NCBI GenBank assembly: GCA_963789025.1
Contig: CAWBIT010000006.1
Span: 1-64,000, forward strand
Source of the DNA: AP-15 sp963789025
Lineage (GTDB): Bacteria; Pseudomonadota; Alphaproteobacteria; ATCC43930; CGMCC-115725
Direction of reading: 5' to 3'
Length of the DNA stretch: 64,000 nucleotides
The notes below the pieces were generated by a model. The model searched no databases, was not told the DNA's origin, and saw only the letters and a list, made by a program, of their open reading frames with translations. This document shows positions 41,830-50,885 of the stretch, piece by piece (position 1 is the stretch's first letter; each line of letters starts with the position of its first letter). A program made the position numbers and the translations under genes.

Positions 41830-41899
41830 CACTACGGAGACACGGAGGACACGGAAGAGTTGGGCAATCCTCCTCCGTGCCCTCTGTGTCTCCGTGGTG
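41830..41899. terminator. Long inverted repeat between convergent genes
   Basis: Arms at 41830-41858 and 41871-41899 (CACTACGGAGACACGGAGG and its imperfect complement, 25 of 29 matching) with a 12-nt loop. This 'cacggagacacggag' repeat recurs in many bacterial genomes. Located between convergent genes, it likely ends both transcripts. Confidence 0.6.
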
Positions 41900-41903
41900 A
41901 GCT

Positions 41904-42488
41904 TTATCCCCGGATTTCCGGGTAATCGGTCACCACGACTTCTTCGCTGACAGTGTCGAGCACGGCGCAGCTCAATTGCCGGCCGTTGCCTTGGTCGCGC
42001 GCTTCGCCGGCTGAGCCTGGGTTGATCACCAGCGCCTTGCCGACGCGGCGCACCAGCTGATGGTGGGTGTGGCCGTAGAGCACGAAGTCCGCCTCCGCCT
42101 CGCCGAACCGCGCCAGCTGGGAGTCGTGGGGATAGACGTAAGCCCCTTGCGGCTCCCATGGGGTCGAGTGGACGAGCAGCAGCTTCTTCCCGCCGACACT
42201 CAGCTCCAGCCGCTTGGGCCGCTCGGCGAGCCACTGAAGCAGCGACCGGTCGATCCAGTCGGGCTGACGGGCGCGGACGCCTTGCGGGCCGAGAAAGCCC
42301 TCCTCGTGGTTGCCGAGAATAGTGTGCGCGCCGCGGTCCCTCAGAAGACGAACGACCTCGTTCGAGAAGCGGTATTCGTAGATGCTGTCGCCGAGGCAAA
42401 TCAACTCGTCGGCTTCGCCGAGTAGTTCCAAAGCCTGCAGCAGGCCGGTGTGATTGCAGTGCACGTCAGAGACGATGCCGATCTTCAA
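41904..42488 (-). CDS. YfcE/MJ0936-type metallophosphoesterase
   Basis: A 194-residue calcineurin-like phosphoesterase. Metal-binding motifs: KIGIVSDVHCNHTG, ELICLGDSIYEY, HTILGNHEE, LLLVHSTPW and VLYGHTHHQ. A TTG start at 42488 has GGAG six bases upstream and overlaps the MaoC stop (TTGA). The physiological substrate is not evident. Confidence 0.88.
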   Translation of the reverse strand: MKIGIVSDVHCNHTGLLQALELLGEADELICLGDSIYEYRFSNEVVRLLRDRGAHTILGNHEEGFLGPQGVRARQPDWIDRSLLQWLAERPKRLELSVGGKKLLLVHSTPWEPQGAYVYPHDSQLARFGEAEADFVLYGHTHHQLVRRVGKALVINPGSAGEARDQGNGRQLSCAVLDTVSEEVVVTDYPEIRG

Positions 42489-42991
42489 GGATCGCTCCGG
42501 CGCGCGATGATGTTCATCGGCTTCAGGCTCATGACGATTTTTCCGTCCTGGTTCAGCACCTCGACCAGGGTGCGCACCATGCCTCGGTCGGGTTTTGAAC
42601 GCGAGGGCGTCGCTTCGAGCACCCTGACCCGGATGCGCAATACGTCCCCGGGCCGAACCGGGAACAGCCAGCGCAACTCGTCGATGCCGGGTGAGGCGAG
42701 GCTCGCCCCCTTCGGCAGAAAATTGCCGGCGAAGAGCCGCATCATCATCGCTGCAGTGTGCCAGCCGCTGGCGATCAGGCCGCCAAAGCGGCCGCGCTTT
42801 GCCGCCTCGGGGTCGACATGCATGTCCTGCGGGTCGAAGCGGCGGGCAAACTCGAGGATTTCGGCCTCTTCGACCTGAGTCTCCCCGTACTCGAATACCG
42901 CGCCCGGTATGTAGTCCTCGAAGTATCGCTCTTTGGTCAATGACGCCTCGCATATTGCCCGGGGCTTGAACGCGGCCGGGCGCTGCTGCAT
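42485..42991 (-). CDS. MaoC-like hotdog-fold dehydratase
   Basis: A 168-residue (R)-specific enoyl-CoA hydratase-like protein. It has the hydratase motif region FARRFDPQDMHVDPEAAKRGRFG (the usual D-x(4)-H arrangement), then GGLIASGWHTAAM. The C-terminus RTLVEVLNQDGKIVMSLKPM is typical. It probably acts with the CoA-ester genes nearby and is translationally coupled to the phosphoesterase. Confidence 0.87.
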   Translation of the reverse strand: MQQRPAAFKPRAICEASLTKERYFEDYIPGAVFEYGETQVEEAEILEFARRFDPQDMHVDPEAAKRGRFGGLIASGWHTAAMMMRLFAGNFLPKGASLASPGIDELRWLFPVRPGDVLRIRVRVLEATPSRSKPDRGMVRTLVEVLNQDGKIVMSLKPMNIIARRSDP

Positions 42992-43039
42992 TACATCACC
43001 TGCAGAAAAAAGTCGTGGTTATGCCCGAAAGGGAGGGAG

Positions 43040-44746
43040 ATGACCTACGATTACATCATCGTCGGCGGCGGGTCGGCCGGGTCCGTCATGGCGAACCGGC
43101 TCTCCGCCAAAAGCGGCAACAAGGTCCTGCTGTGCGAGGCCGGCCAGGACACGCCGCACGGCAAGGTGCCGCCGGAGATCCTCGACAGCTACCCCGGCAC
43201 CACCTATTTCGACCCGCGCTTTCACTGGACCGAGCTCAAGGTCCACACCGAGGTCATCTCGCACAACCGCCCCGAGGAGAACCGCCCGCCGCTGCGCAAA
43301 TACGAGCAGGCGCGAGTGCTCGGCGGCGGCTCGTCGATCAATGGCCAGCTCGCCAATCGCGGCGCACCGACCGATTACGACGAATGGGAGGCGCGCGGCG
43401 CGGCGGGGTGGAACTGGAATGCGGTGCTGCCCTATTTCAAAAAAGTCGAGCGCGACATGGATTTCGACGGGCCGTGGCACGGCAAGGACGGCCGCATTCC
43501 GGTCCGCCGGATCTTCCCCGATTTGTGGAACGGCCATGCCAAGGCGGTTGCCAAGGCGTTCGAGGAGGCCGGGTTCCAGTACGTCCAGGACCAGAACGGG
43601 GAGTTCAAGGACGGCTATTTCCCGATCACGATCTCGAACCTCTACGACCGCCGCGTCTCGGCGGCGATCGGCTATCTCGATCCGGGAACCCGCCTTCGCG
43701 ACAACCTGACGATTTCGGCGCTGACGCAGGTCAAAGAGCTGCTGTTCGAGGGGACGCGCTGCGTCGGCGTCAAGGCGCTGGTCGCGGGCAAGGAAACCGA
43801 GTTCCGCGGTGCAGAAGTCATCGTGTCGTCGGGGGCCATCCACTCGCCGGCGCATCTGTTGCGGGCCGGCGTCGGGCCGGCCGGTCACCTCCGAGATCTC
43901 GGCATCGAGGTCGTGGCGCATGTTCCGGGGGTTGGTCAGCGGCTGATGGACCACCCGTCGATCTCGGTCTCCTCCTTCATCAAGCCCGAGTCCCGCCTCA
44001 ACGGCCTGACCCGGCGCCATATCCTGGTCGCCTTGCGTTACTCGTCGGGGATCGGCGGCGCGCCGCCCGGCGACATGTTCGTCGCCGGCGTCAGCAAATC
44101 AGCCTGGCATGCGGTCGGCGAGCAGATCGGCTCATTGCTCGCGGCCGTCTACAAGACGTTTTCGGAAACCGGCCAGGTCAAGCTCGCCTCGCGCGACTGG
44201 CGGGCCGAGCCGGTCGTCGAGTTCAACCTCTTGTCCGACCGCCGCGACCTCGAACGGCTGATGGACGCCTTCCGGCGGCTCGGCGCGATGCAGATCAGCG
44301 CCGCGTTGCGCGAGGCCACCAGCGACCCGTTCCCGGCGAGCTATACCGAGCGCGTGCGCAAGATCGGCGTCGTCAACCCGAAGAACAAGATGATCACTGA
44401 TGTGATCGCGAAATTGCTCGACGGCCCGCCTTGGCTGCGTCGCATAATGATCGAGAAGGTCATCGTCGAGGGTTACAAGTTTGACGAATTGATGCGCGAC
44501 GACGAGGCGCGCGAAGATTTCATCCGCAAGGCGGCGATCGGGGTCTGGCATGCGACCTGCACTTGCCGAATGGGAGCTGAGGACGACCCGATGGCGGTGA
44601 TCGACCATCAAGGCCGGGTCCGCGGTGTCAGCGGGCTGCGAGTCGTCGACGCCTCGCTGTTTCCGGCGGTGCCGTGCGCCAACACCAATTTCCCGACCTT
44701 GATGACCGCCGAGAAAATCGCCGACGCGATGTTGTCGGGCACGTAA
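43040..44746 (+). CDS. GMC-family FAD oxidoreductase (choline dehydrogenase-like)
   Basis: Oxidises an alcohol with FAD. The 568-residue protein has the N-terminal dinucleotide motif YDYIIVGGGSAGSVMANRL, the GMC signature EQARVLGGGSSINGQLANRG and the C-terminal active-site segments WHATCTCRMG and VPCANTNFPTLMTAEKIAD. AGGGAGGGAG precedes the ATG. Substrate not predictable. Confidence 0.92.
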   Translation: MTYDYIIVGGGSAGSVMANRLSAKSGNKVLLCEAGQDTPHGKVPPEILDSYPGTTYFDPRFHWTELKVHTEVISHNRPEENRPPLRKYEQARVLGGGSSINGQLANRGAPTDYDEWEARGAAGWNWNAVLPYFKKVERDMDFDGPWHGKDGRIPVRRIFPDLWNGHAKAVAKAFEEAGFQYVQDQNGEFKDGYFPITISNLYDRRVSAAIGYLDPGTRLRDNLTISALTQVKELLFEGTRCVGVKALVAGKETEFRGAEVIVSSGAIHSPAHLLRAGVGPAGHLRDLGIEVVAHVPGVGQRLMDHPSISVSSFIKPESRLNGLTRRHILVALRYSSGIGGAPPGDMFVAGVSKSAWHAVGEQIGSLLAAVYKTFSETGQVKLASRDWRAEPVVEFNLLSDRRDLERLMDAFRRLGAMQISAALREATSDPFPASYTERVRKIGVVNPKNKMITDVIAKLLDGPPWLRRIMIEKVIVEGYKFDELMRDDEAREDFIRKAAIGVWHATCTCRMGAEDDPMAVIDHQGRVRGVSGLRVVDASLFPAVPCANTNFPTLMTAEKIADAMLSGT

Positions 44747-44850
44747 ATGCTCGATTGCGAGGATCTTGCAGCGACGAACCAATCTCGCGCACAACGAGGC
44801 AGAGCGGCGCGAGATTGCTTCGCTCCGCTGCGCAATGACAGCAAAGGAGA
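44747..44850. repeat. Inverted intergenic repeat ('agattgcttcgctc' family)
   Basis: aaccaatctcgcgc (about 44777-44790) and gcgcgagattgctt (about 44808-44821) face each other, ending cgcaatgaca. The same family appears at about 54048-54125. It is common in alphaproteobacterial spacers. Confidence 0.6.
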
Positions 44851-44855
44851 AAAGC

Positions 44856-45872
44856 ATGCGCTTCGGGATTTTCGACCACCTCGACGACAGCGGCGTGCCG
44901 CTCGGCCGGCATTTCGAGAACCGGCTGCGCCTGATCGAAGCCTATGACCGGGCGGGATTCTACGGCTATCATCTCGCCGAGCATCACAACACACCGCTCG
45001 GCTACGCGCCGTCGCCCGGCATCTTTCTCTCGGCCGTCGCGCAGCGCACGAAGCAGCTGCGGTTCGGCCCGATGGTCTACCTCTTACCGCTCTACCATCC
45101 GCTGCGGCTGATCGACGAGATCTGCATGCTCGACCAGATGAGCGGCGGGCGGTTTCTCTATGGCGTCGGCCGTGGCATCTCGCCGATAGAGGTCGGGTTC
45201 TACGGCGTCGACTTCGACACCGGCATGCAGCAGTTCCGCGAAGCCTTCGACGCCATCCGTATTGGACTGACCGAAGACGAACTGACCTATCACGGGAAGT
45301 TCTACGATTTCGATCATGTGCCGATCGTCATGAAGGCGGTCCAGAAGCCCTATCCCGAGCTGTGGTACGGCACCAGCCGGCCGGACAGCATTCCCTGGGC
45401 GGCCGAGCATCGCGCCCATATCGTCACACTGCGCGACACCTCGCAGGCGCGCGCGATCATCGAACTCTACAAAACGGAATGGCGCCGGCACGGCCGGCCG
45501 GAAGCCGAGCTTCCGATGATGGGCATCAACCGCCATATCATAGTCGCCGAGACCGAAGCTGCGGCGCGCGACATCGCTCGCCGCGCCTACCGCCCGTGGC
45601 GCCGGCACATGGAGTTGCTGTGGGCGAAATACGACGTGCCGTTCCCGCTGAAAGACGGGCTGCCCCAGGAATGGGATCCGCTGCAAGCCCATGGGCACGC
45701 CATCGCCGGCAAGCCCGCCCAGGTGCGCGACTACATCGCGAGCCAGGCCGAGGCCGCCGGCGCGACCTATTTCGTCTGCGACTTCGCGTTCGGCACGATC
45801 ACGCACGATGAGGCGATGCGCTCGGTCGAGCTGTTTGCGCGCGAGGTAATGCCGGCTTTTCACACGGCATAA
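44856..45872 (+). CDS. Luciferase-like (LLM class) flavin-dependent oxidoreductase
   Basis: A 338-residue TIM-barrel flavoprotein: MRFGIFDHLDDSGVPLG, GYHLAEHHNTPLGYAPSP (the HxxE/H loop of bacterial-luciferase relatives), LSGGRFLYGVGRG-type motif QMSGGRFLYGVGRGISP. AAAGGAG precedes the ATG at 44856. It may be in an operon with the GMC oxidoreductase 110 bp upstream. Substrate unknown. Confidence 0.9.
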   Translation: MRFGIFDHLDDSGVPLGRHFENRLRLIEAYDRAGFYGYHLAEHHNTPLGYAPSPGIFLSAVAQRTKQLRFGPMVYLLPLYHPLRLIDEICMLDQMSGGRFLYGVGRGISPIEVGFYGVDFDTGMQQFREAFDAIRIGLTEDELTYHGKFYDFDHVPIVMKAVQKPYPELWYGTSRPDSIPWAAEHRAHIVTLRDTSQARAIIELYKTEWRRHGRPEAELPMMGINRHIIVAETEAAARDIARRAYRPWRRHMELLWAKYDVPFPLKDGLPQEWDPLQAHGHAIAGKPAQVRDYIASQAEAAGATYFVCDFAFGTITHDEAMRSVELFAREVMPAFHTA

Positions 45873-46117
45873 CGCGGCGCGCGACCGATCCGGGAGCTCG
45901 CCGCGGGTGAGCCGCCGCGGCGAACATTACGGGAATCTGCATCGATCTTATGGACATCGTTCCTGGGGGTTTGCTTCGGCGGTTGTGCGAATTCAGCCAA
46001 CGCTTTTCTTTGCGATAAAACCGTCGCAATCACCGAAGTGGTTTGAAGACGAACGCGCACCCAACTCTCGATCGTGCGGTAATTGAACCGCATGATTACT
46101 TCAAGAGGAGAGTTGAG

Positions 46118-46459
46118 ATGACGTCGAGTTTAGCACGCAAGGTTCTGCTTGGTACGGCCACTGCGGCGCTGGTCGGGGCGTCGATCGTGGGTTCTGCGCA
46201 CGCTGCGGTGCAGTTCAGCAATGTCGCCGATAAGCCGATCATCTTTACGATGCGCTGCGCCGCCTCCGACGAGACCTATCGTTGGACGGTGAGCGTCGGC
46301 CACACCCTCGCAGTCACCTGCAACAACGGCGTTCGGCAAGCGCTGGTGCGGCTCTACACTAATGACGGCGCCGTCGTTTCCCGGGTCGTTACCGACGGTG
46401 CCAGCTACCAGGTCGGCTTCGACGCAGACGGCGACGCCACGATCTCCGCGGCATTTTAA
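46118..46459 (+). CDS. Small secreted protein, unknown family
   Basis: A 113-residue protein with a strong RBS (AAGAGGAGAG) before the ATG at 46118 and a clear signal peptide ending SIVGSAHAA. The mature part is about 83 residues, beta-rich, with two cysteines (MRCAASDE and VTCNNGV) likely forming a disulfide. I do not recognise the family. Confidence 0.7.
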   Translation: MTSSLARKVLLGTATAALVGASIVGSAHAAVQFSNVADKPIIFTMRCAASDETYRWTVSVGHTLAVTCNNGVRQALVRLYTNDGAVVSRVVTDGASYQVGFDADGDATISAAF

Positions 46460-46609
46460 GTGCTTCCGCGTTGGGAAATGGCGAAGCGGAGGGGGCGCGA
46501 AGGCGCCCCTCCGTGTTTTGGGTGGTTTGTCGATGGGCGGAGCGCCGGGTTTGCATCTCGGGCGCGGTTGCGGCACCCTGATTACATCAAAGCTGCGGGA
46601 GACACAGCG

Positions 46610-47272
46610 ATGGGCTCGATCATCGACTACGCTCGTCCCGACGGGGACCGGGCCAGGGGCTATCTGGCGACAGCCGGCCAGGGCCGCCCCGGTATCGTCG
46701 TGATCCAGGAGTGGTGGGGCCTCAACGACCAGATCTGCGGAGTGGCCGACCGCTTCGCCAGCGCCGGCTACAATGCGCTGGCGCCCGATCTCTACAAGGG
46801 CCGCCTCACCACCGAACCGGACGAAGCCAATCACCTGATGACAGGGCTCGATTTCGCCGACGCCACGCACCAGGACCTGCGCGGCGCCGCGCAGCACCTG
46901 CAAGCGCAAAGCGAAAGAGTGGCGGTGATGGGCTACTGCATGGGCGGAGCCTTGACCATCGCTGCCGCCGTGCACGTCCCGGAATTCGCTGCCGGCGTGT
47001 GCTTTTACGGGATCCCGCCGAAAGCGTTCGCCGATCCGGCCAAGATCGGTATGCCACTGCAAGGCCATTTCGCCAACAAAGACGATTGGTGCACGCCGGC
47101 GGCGGTCGACGATCTCGAAAGGACGCTGAAGACCGCCGGAATGCGCCACGAGATCTACCGCTATGACGCGGCCCATGCCTTCGCCAACGAGCGCAGCGCT
47201 GCTTACGACATCGCCTGCTCCAGCCAGGCATGGGAGCGGATGGCGGCATTCCTGGGGGCGCAAACAGCCTAG
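46610..47272 (+). CDS. Dienelactone hydrolase family protein
   Basis: An alpha/beta hydrolase of 220 residues. The nucleophile elbow is GYCMGG with cysteine, characteristic of dienelactone hydrolases; the Asp lies in ANKDDWCTP and the His in DAAHAFAN. It begins MGSIIDYARPDGDRARGYL. Likely hydrolyses lactones from aromatic breakdown or related esters. Confidence 0.9.
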   Translation: MGSIIDYARPDGDRARGYLATAGQGRPGIVVIQEWWGLNDQICGVADRFASAGYNALAPDLYKGRLTTEPDEANHLMTGLDFADATHQDLRGAAQHLQAQSERVAVMGYCMGGALTIAAAVHVPEFAAGVCFYGIPPKAFADPAKIGMPLQGHFANKDDWCTPAAVDDLERTLKTAGMRHEIYRYDAAHAFANERSAAYDIACSSQAWERMAAFLGAQTA

Positions 47273-47380
47273 GGCCGACGGAGAACAGCGGGCGAGTTTT
47301 TGACGATTGCGATCGCGTAATCGCACGGGGAGGGCGCCGATCGGTCGCAGCCGGCCCCGGATGATGCGCGGAGGTCTTTG

Positions 47381-49708
47381 ATGAGGCTATTCGTGCGGCG
47401 CCGCAGTTTCGGCATTCAGGCCCGGCTCACGATGCTGGCCGTCGCGACCGCGCTGCCGCTCGTCGCGCTCGCGAGTTTCGCCATCCTCCGCATGGTCGAG
47501 GATCAGCGGACGCAGATTCAGCAAGACGTCAGGCAGAGGGTGGAAGATCTGCTCGAGGACGTAGACCGCCAGATCAGCGCGATCCAAGCGGAACTCCAGG
47601 TCCTCGCGCTGTCTCCGAGTTTGCAGGACGGCGACTTCCCGGCATTCGATCGGCAGATGCGCGCCGCCCTCAAGATCCGTGGGACATCGATCGTCCTGCA
47701 CGACACCAAAGGACAGCAACTCCTCAGCACGAACCGGCCGTTTGGCGAACCGCTGCCGCGCGCGACCAATACCGAAATGCACGACCGCGTCGTCGCGACG
47801 GGTCAGCCTCAGATCTCTGATCTGATCATGGGTGCCGTCTTGCGCCGGCCGATCCTGGTGGTGGGGGTGCCGGTTTTCCGAGACGGGCAGGTCGTCTACG
47901 TATTGGCAATGGGGCTCGGCCCGGAGGTCTTGTCGTCGCTGCTGAAGGAGCAAAGTGTTTCGCCCGATTGGACGGTGGGGATCTTCGATCGCAAGGGCAT
48001 CATCGTGGCGCGCAATCGGGAATTGGATCGGTTTCTCGGCAAGCCGGTTTCGCCGACGCTTTTGGAAGCAATGCGCGAGCAGACGGAGAACTGGTTCCCC
48101 AGTGTCACGAGTGAAGGCATCTCCGTATATTCGACATTCCGGCGCTCACCGATTACCGGATGGGTCGTAGCGATTGGTCTGCCGAGGCAATTTGTGGACG
48201 GCCCTATTCTCCGCGCGCGATTGTTGGCCTTTGGCGGCGGCGCAGCAGTCCTCGCCTTGAGCCTTGTCCTGGGTTGGTGGATGGCTCGGGCGATCCGGCG
48301 GCCGGTCGAAGCGCTCACCGCCGCCACCAAGGCGTTAGGCAGGGGTGAGCCGGTTGATCCATTGAGCGGCGGCGTGCGCGAACTGGATGAGGTCGGCAAC
48401 GAGCTTCGCAACACCGCCGCAGCGCTGGCGCGCAACCGCGAGCAGCTCGAGAGCACGGTAGCGGGACGCACCCGGGAACTTGCCGCAGCCAATGAACGGC
48501 TGCGCGCCGAGATCGACGCTCGTGAGCAGGCGCAATCGGCGCTGCTGCAGGCCCAGAAGATGGAGGCGATGGGACAGCTGACCGGCGGTGTTGCGCATGA
48601 CTTCAACAATCTGCTGACCGCCGTTTCCGGCTCCTTGGCGCTGCTCGAGGCACGGATTTCCGACGAGAGGAGCTTGCGGCTGCTGCATACCGCGCAACGC
48701 GGCGCATCCCAGGGTGCCAAACTAACCGAATCACTGCTCGCATTCGCTCGTAAGCAGCGCCTCAACCCGATCCCGGCCGACCTCAACTCCATCATCGTCG
48801 AGATGACCGAGATACTGCGCCGCTCGATCGACCCAGCCGTCGAGATCCGGCATGCTTTGGCGAGCGAACTCTGGCGGGTTCTGGTCGATACCAGTCAGAT
48901 CGAAACGGCGCTGCTTAACGTCGCCCTTAACGCGCGCGACGCCATGCCGGGCGGCGGCATGATGCTTATAGAAACGGCGAACATCAACGCGACGAGCGAG
49001 GAATTGCCGGAAGAAGTCGCACGCCAGGACTGTGTGCTGGTGTCGGTGCGCGATACCGGAACCGGAATGAGCCCGGAGGTCTTGGAGCGCGCCTTCGAGC
49101 CGTTCTTTACGACCAAGGAGGTCGGCAAGGGAACGGGGTTGGGTCTGTCGATGGTGTTCGGCGTCGTCAGACAATCCGGTGGCACAGTGCGTATTAGCAG
49201 CCGCCTGCGCGAGGGGACCACCGTGCAGATATATCTGCCCCGGGCCATCGATACCGCAGCATCTGGCGCCGGTCGCCCGAGGCCGGCCGGCGCGGCAGGG
49301 AGAGCTCACATCCTCGTGGTCGATGACGACCCCGACGTCCGCTGGATCATCGCTCAGGATCTCCAGGAGATCGGGTATGTGGTCACCGAGGCGGATAGCG
49401 GCCGCGCCGCGTTGACGATCCTCGAGCGGGACACGCCCTGCGACCTGATGGTCGCGGATCTGGTGATGCCCGGGCTGTCGGGACTGGACACCTTGCGCCT
49501 GGCGCACCGCACCCGGCCCGACCTCAAGGTGCTGTTCGCCAGCGGTTATGCGGATCTGTCGCGCTTTGGGGACAATTTGGCCAGCCACTCGCTACTCAAG
49601 AAGCCATTCAAGCCGGAAACCTTGGCCGAAGCGGTTCAGACCGCACTTCAACGGGGTTCTTCGGACGAGCCGGGCAACGTCGTGCCGCTGCGGCGCGATC
49701 AGCTATGA
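47381..49708 (+). CDS. Hybrid sensor histidine kinase with receiver domain
   Basis: A 775-residue membrane kinase. Two helices (about 18-38 and 283-305) enclose a periplasmic dCACHE-like sensor; then HAMP, a coiled coil, HisKA with the phosphorylated His in GGVAHDFNNLLTAVSG, and HATPase motifs LLNVALNARDAMPGGG and DTGTGMSPEVLERAFEPFF and KGTGLGLSMV. The C-terminal receiver has the phospho-acceptor Asp in DLMVADLVMPG. GGAGG precedes the ATG at 47381. No cognate output regulator is adjacent. Signal unknown. Confidence 0.92.
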   Translation: MRLFVRRRSFGIQARLTMLAVATALPLVALASFAILRMVEDQRTQIQQDVRQRVEDLLEDVDRQISAIQAELQVLALSPSLQDGDFPAFDRQMRAALKIRGTSIVLHDTKGQQLLSTNRPFGEPLPRATNTEMHDRVVATGQPQISDLIMGAVLRRPILVVGVPVFRDGQVVYVLAMGLGPEVLSSLLKEQSVSPDWTVGIFDRKGIIVARNRELDRFLGKPVSPTLLEAMREQTENWFPSVTSEGISVYSTFRRSPITGWVVAIGLPRQFVDGPILRARLLAFGGGAAVLALSLVLGWWMARAIRRPVEALTAATKALGRGEPVDPLSGGVRELDEVGNELRNTAAALARNREQLESTVAGRTRELAAANERLRAEIDAREQAQSALLQAQKMEAMGQLTGGVAHDFNNLLTAVSGSLALLEARISDERSLRLLHTAQRGASQGAKLTESLLAFARKQRLNPIPADLNSIIVEMTEILRRSIDPAVEIRHALASELWRVLVDTSQIETALLNVALNARDAMPGGGMMLIETANINATSEELPEEVARQDCVLVSVRDTGTGMSPEVLERAFEPFFTTKEVGKGTGLGLSMVFGVVRQSGGTVRISSRLREGTTVQIYLPRAIDTAASGAGRPRPAGAAGRAHILVVDDDPDVRWIIAQDLQEIGYVVTEADSGRAALTILERDTPCDLMVADLVMPGLSGLDTLRLAHRTRPDLKVLFASGYADLSRFGDNLASHSLLKKPFKPETLAEAVQTALQRGSSDEPGNVVPLRRDQL

Positions 49709-49828
49709 TCGGGGTGAGGAGGGCGGCGATGGGATCGACCTCCTATCCCTGAAAAAATAGTTCGGCCCTGTCGATTTGGCGTTCCTCGCGCGTCGTCTCA
49801 ATGTCGACACCTTTGAAAGAGTGCAGCC

Positions 49829-50485
49829 ATGCCAGAGCTTCAGATCATCGGCGCGCCGCAGAGCAATTACGTCTGGGTCACCCGCATCGCGTGCCACGAG
49901 AAGGGTGTGCCGTACACTTTAGTGCCGGTCATGCCGCACACGGCCGAAATCGACGCGATCCATCCGCTGGGCAAGATCCCGGCGCTTCGTCACGGCGACC
50001 TCACCCTCGCCGAGTCTCGCGCGATTTGCTTCTACGTCGACCACGCCTTCGATGGCCCGCCGCTGGTATCGCGGGATCCAGCCGAAGGCGCGCGAACCGA
50101 GCAGTGGATCTCGATCGTCAACACGCATTTCGATGTGCTGGTGGCGCGGCCCTATGTAGGCGCTTATTTCTTCCCGGGCACCTCCGACGGCAGCCCCACC
50201 CGCGCGATCATCGAGAGCGCTCTGCCCAAGCTGGAGACTCAATTCGCCATGCTCGACCGCGCCGTGGCCAAGACCGGCCACTTCGTCGGCAATACCTTCA
50301 CCTTGGCCGACATGAACGTGCTGCCGATGCTGTTCTATCTGCATCACTTGCCCGAGAGCGGCGCGATGCTGCGGCGGAATGCGGGTCTAGCGGCCTATTA
50401 TGAGCGCCACATGGCGCGTCCCAGCGTCAGAGAAGCGGTACCGCCGCCCTTCCCGGGCCGCTCCTCCTGGGCCGTCGAAGGCTGA
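49829..50485 (+). CDS. Glutathione S-transferase family protein
   Basis: A 218-residue cytosolic GST. The thioredoxin-like N-terminal domain (LQIIGAPQSNYVWVTRIACHE) has the glutathione-binding GKIPALRHGDLTLAESRAIC, and the helical C-terminal domain contains the capping motif VGNTFTLADMNVLPML. It probably conjugates or reduces electrophiles; the actual substrate is unknown. Confidence 0.9.
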   Translation: MPELQIIGAPQSNYVWVTRIACHEKGVPYTLVPVMPHTAEIDAIHPLGKIPALRHGDLTLAESRAICFYVDHAFDGPPLVSRDPAEGARTEQWISIVNTHFDVLVARPYVGAYFFPGTSDGSPTRAIIESALPKLETQFAMLDRAVAKTGHFVGNTFTLADMNVLPMLFYLHHLPESGAMLRRNAGLAAYYERHMARPSVREAVPPPFPGRSSWAVEG

Positions 50486-50501
50486 ACAGGGAGATAGGGC
50501 C

Positions 50502-50867
50502 ATGCGCTACATGTTTCTGGTCTACAGCCGCGAGAGAGACTTCGCCGAGGCTTCGCCCCAGGATAGGGAAAAGGTCAAGGCCGGGCATTGGGCGGTGATG
50601 GACGAAAGCCAGAGGAAGGGTGTGTTCATCGCCGGCGAGCCGCTGCAGCCGACTGCGACGGCAACCACGGTCCGCAAGGAGGACGGCCGACCGCTCGTCC
50701 TCGACGGCCCGTTCGCCGAGACCAAGGAACAGCTCGCGGGATACTACATCCTCGACTGCGAGAACCTCGACGAGGCAATCGCTTGGGCGGCAAAGATCCC
50801 CACCGCGTGCAAGGGCGAAGAAGGCTGTATCGAGATCCGCCCGATCGCCAGCATTCCCCCGCGCTGA
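50502..50867 (+). CDS. YCII/DGPF-motif protein (ECF42 partner)
   Basis: A 121-residue dimeric alpha-beta protein: MRYMFLVYSRERDF and the DGPF signature PLVLDGPFAETKEQLAGYYI. Such proteins are the characteristic neighbours of ECF42 sigma factors, and one follows 18 bases later. They are usually regulated by that sigma factor. Biochemical role unresolved. GGGAG precedes the ATG. Confidence 0.9.
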   Translation: MRYMFLVYSRERDFAEASPQDREKVKAGHWAVMDESQRKGVFIAGEPLQPTATATTVRKEDGRPLVLDGPFAETKEQLAGYYILDCENLDEAIAWAAKIPTACKGEEGCIEIRPIASIPPR

Positions 50868-50885
50868 GAGCTTCGCCGAGGACCA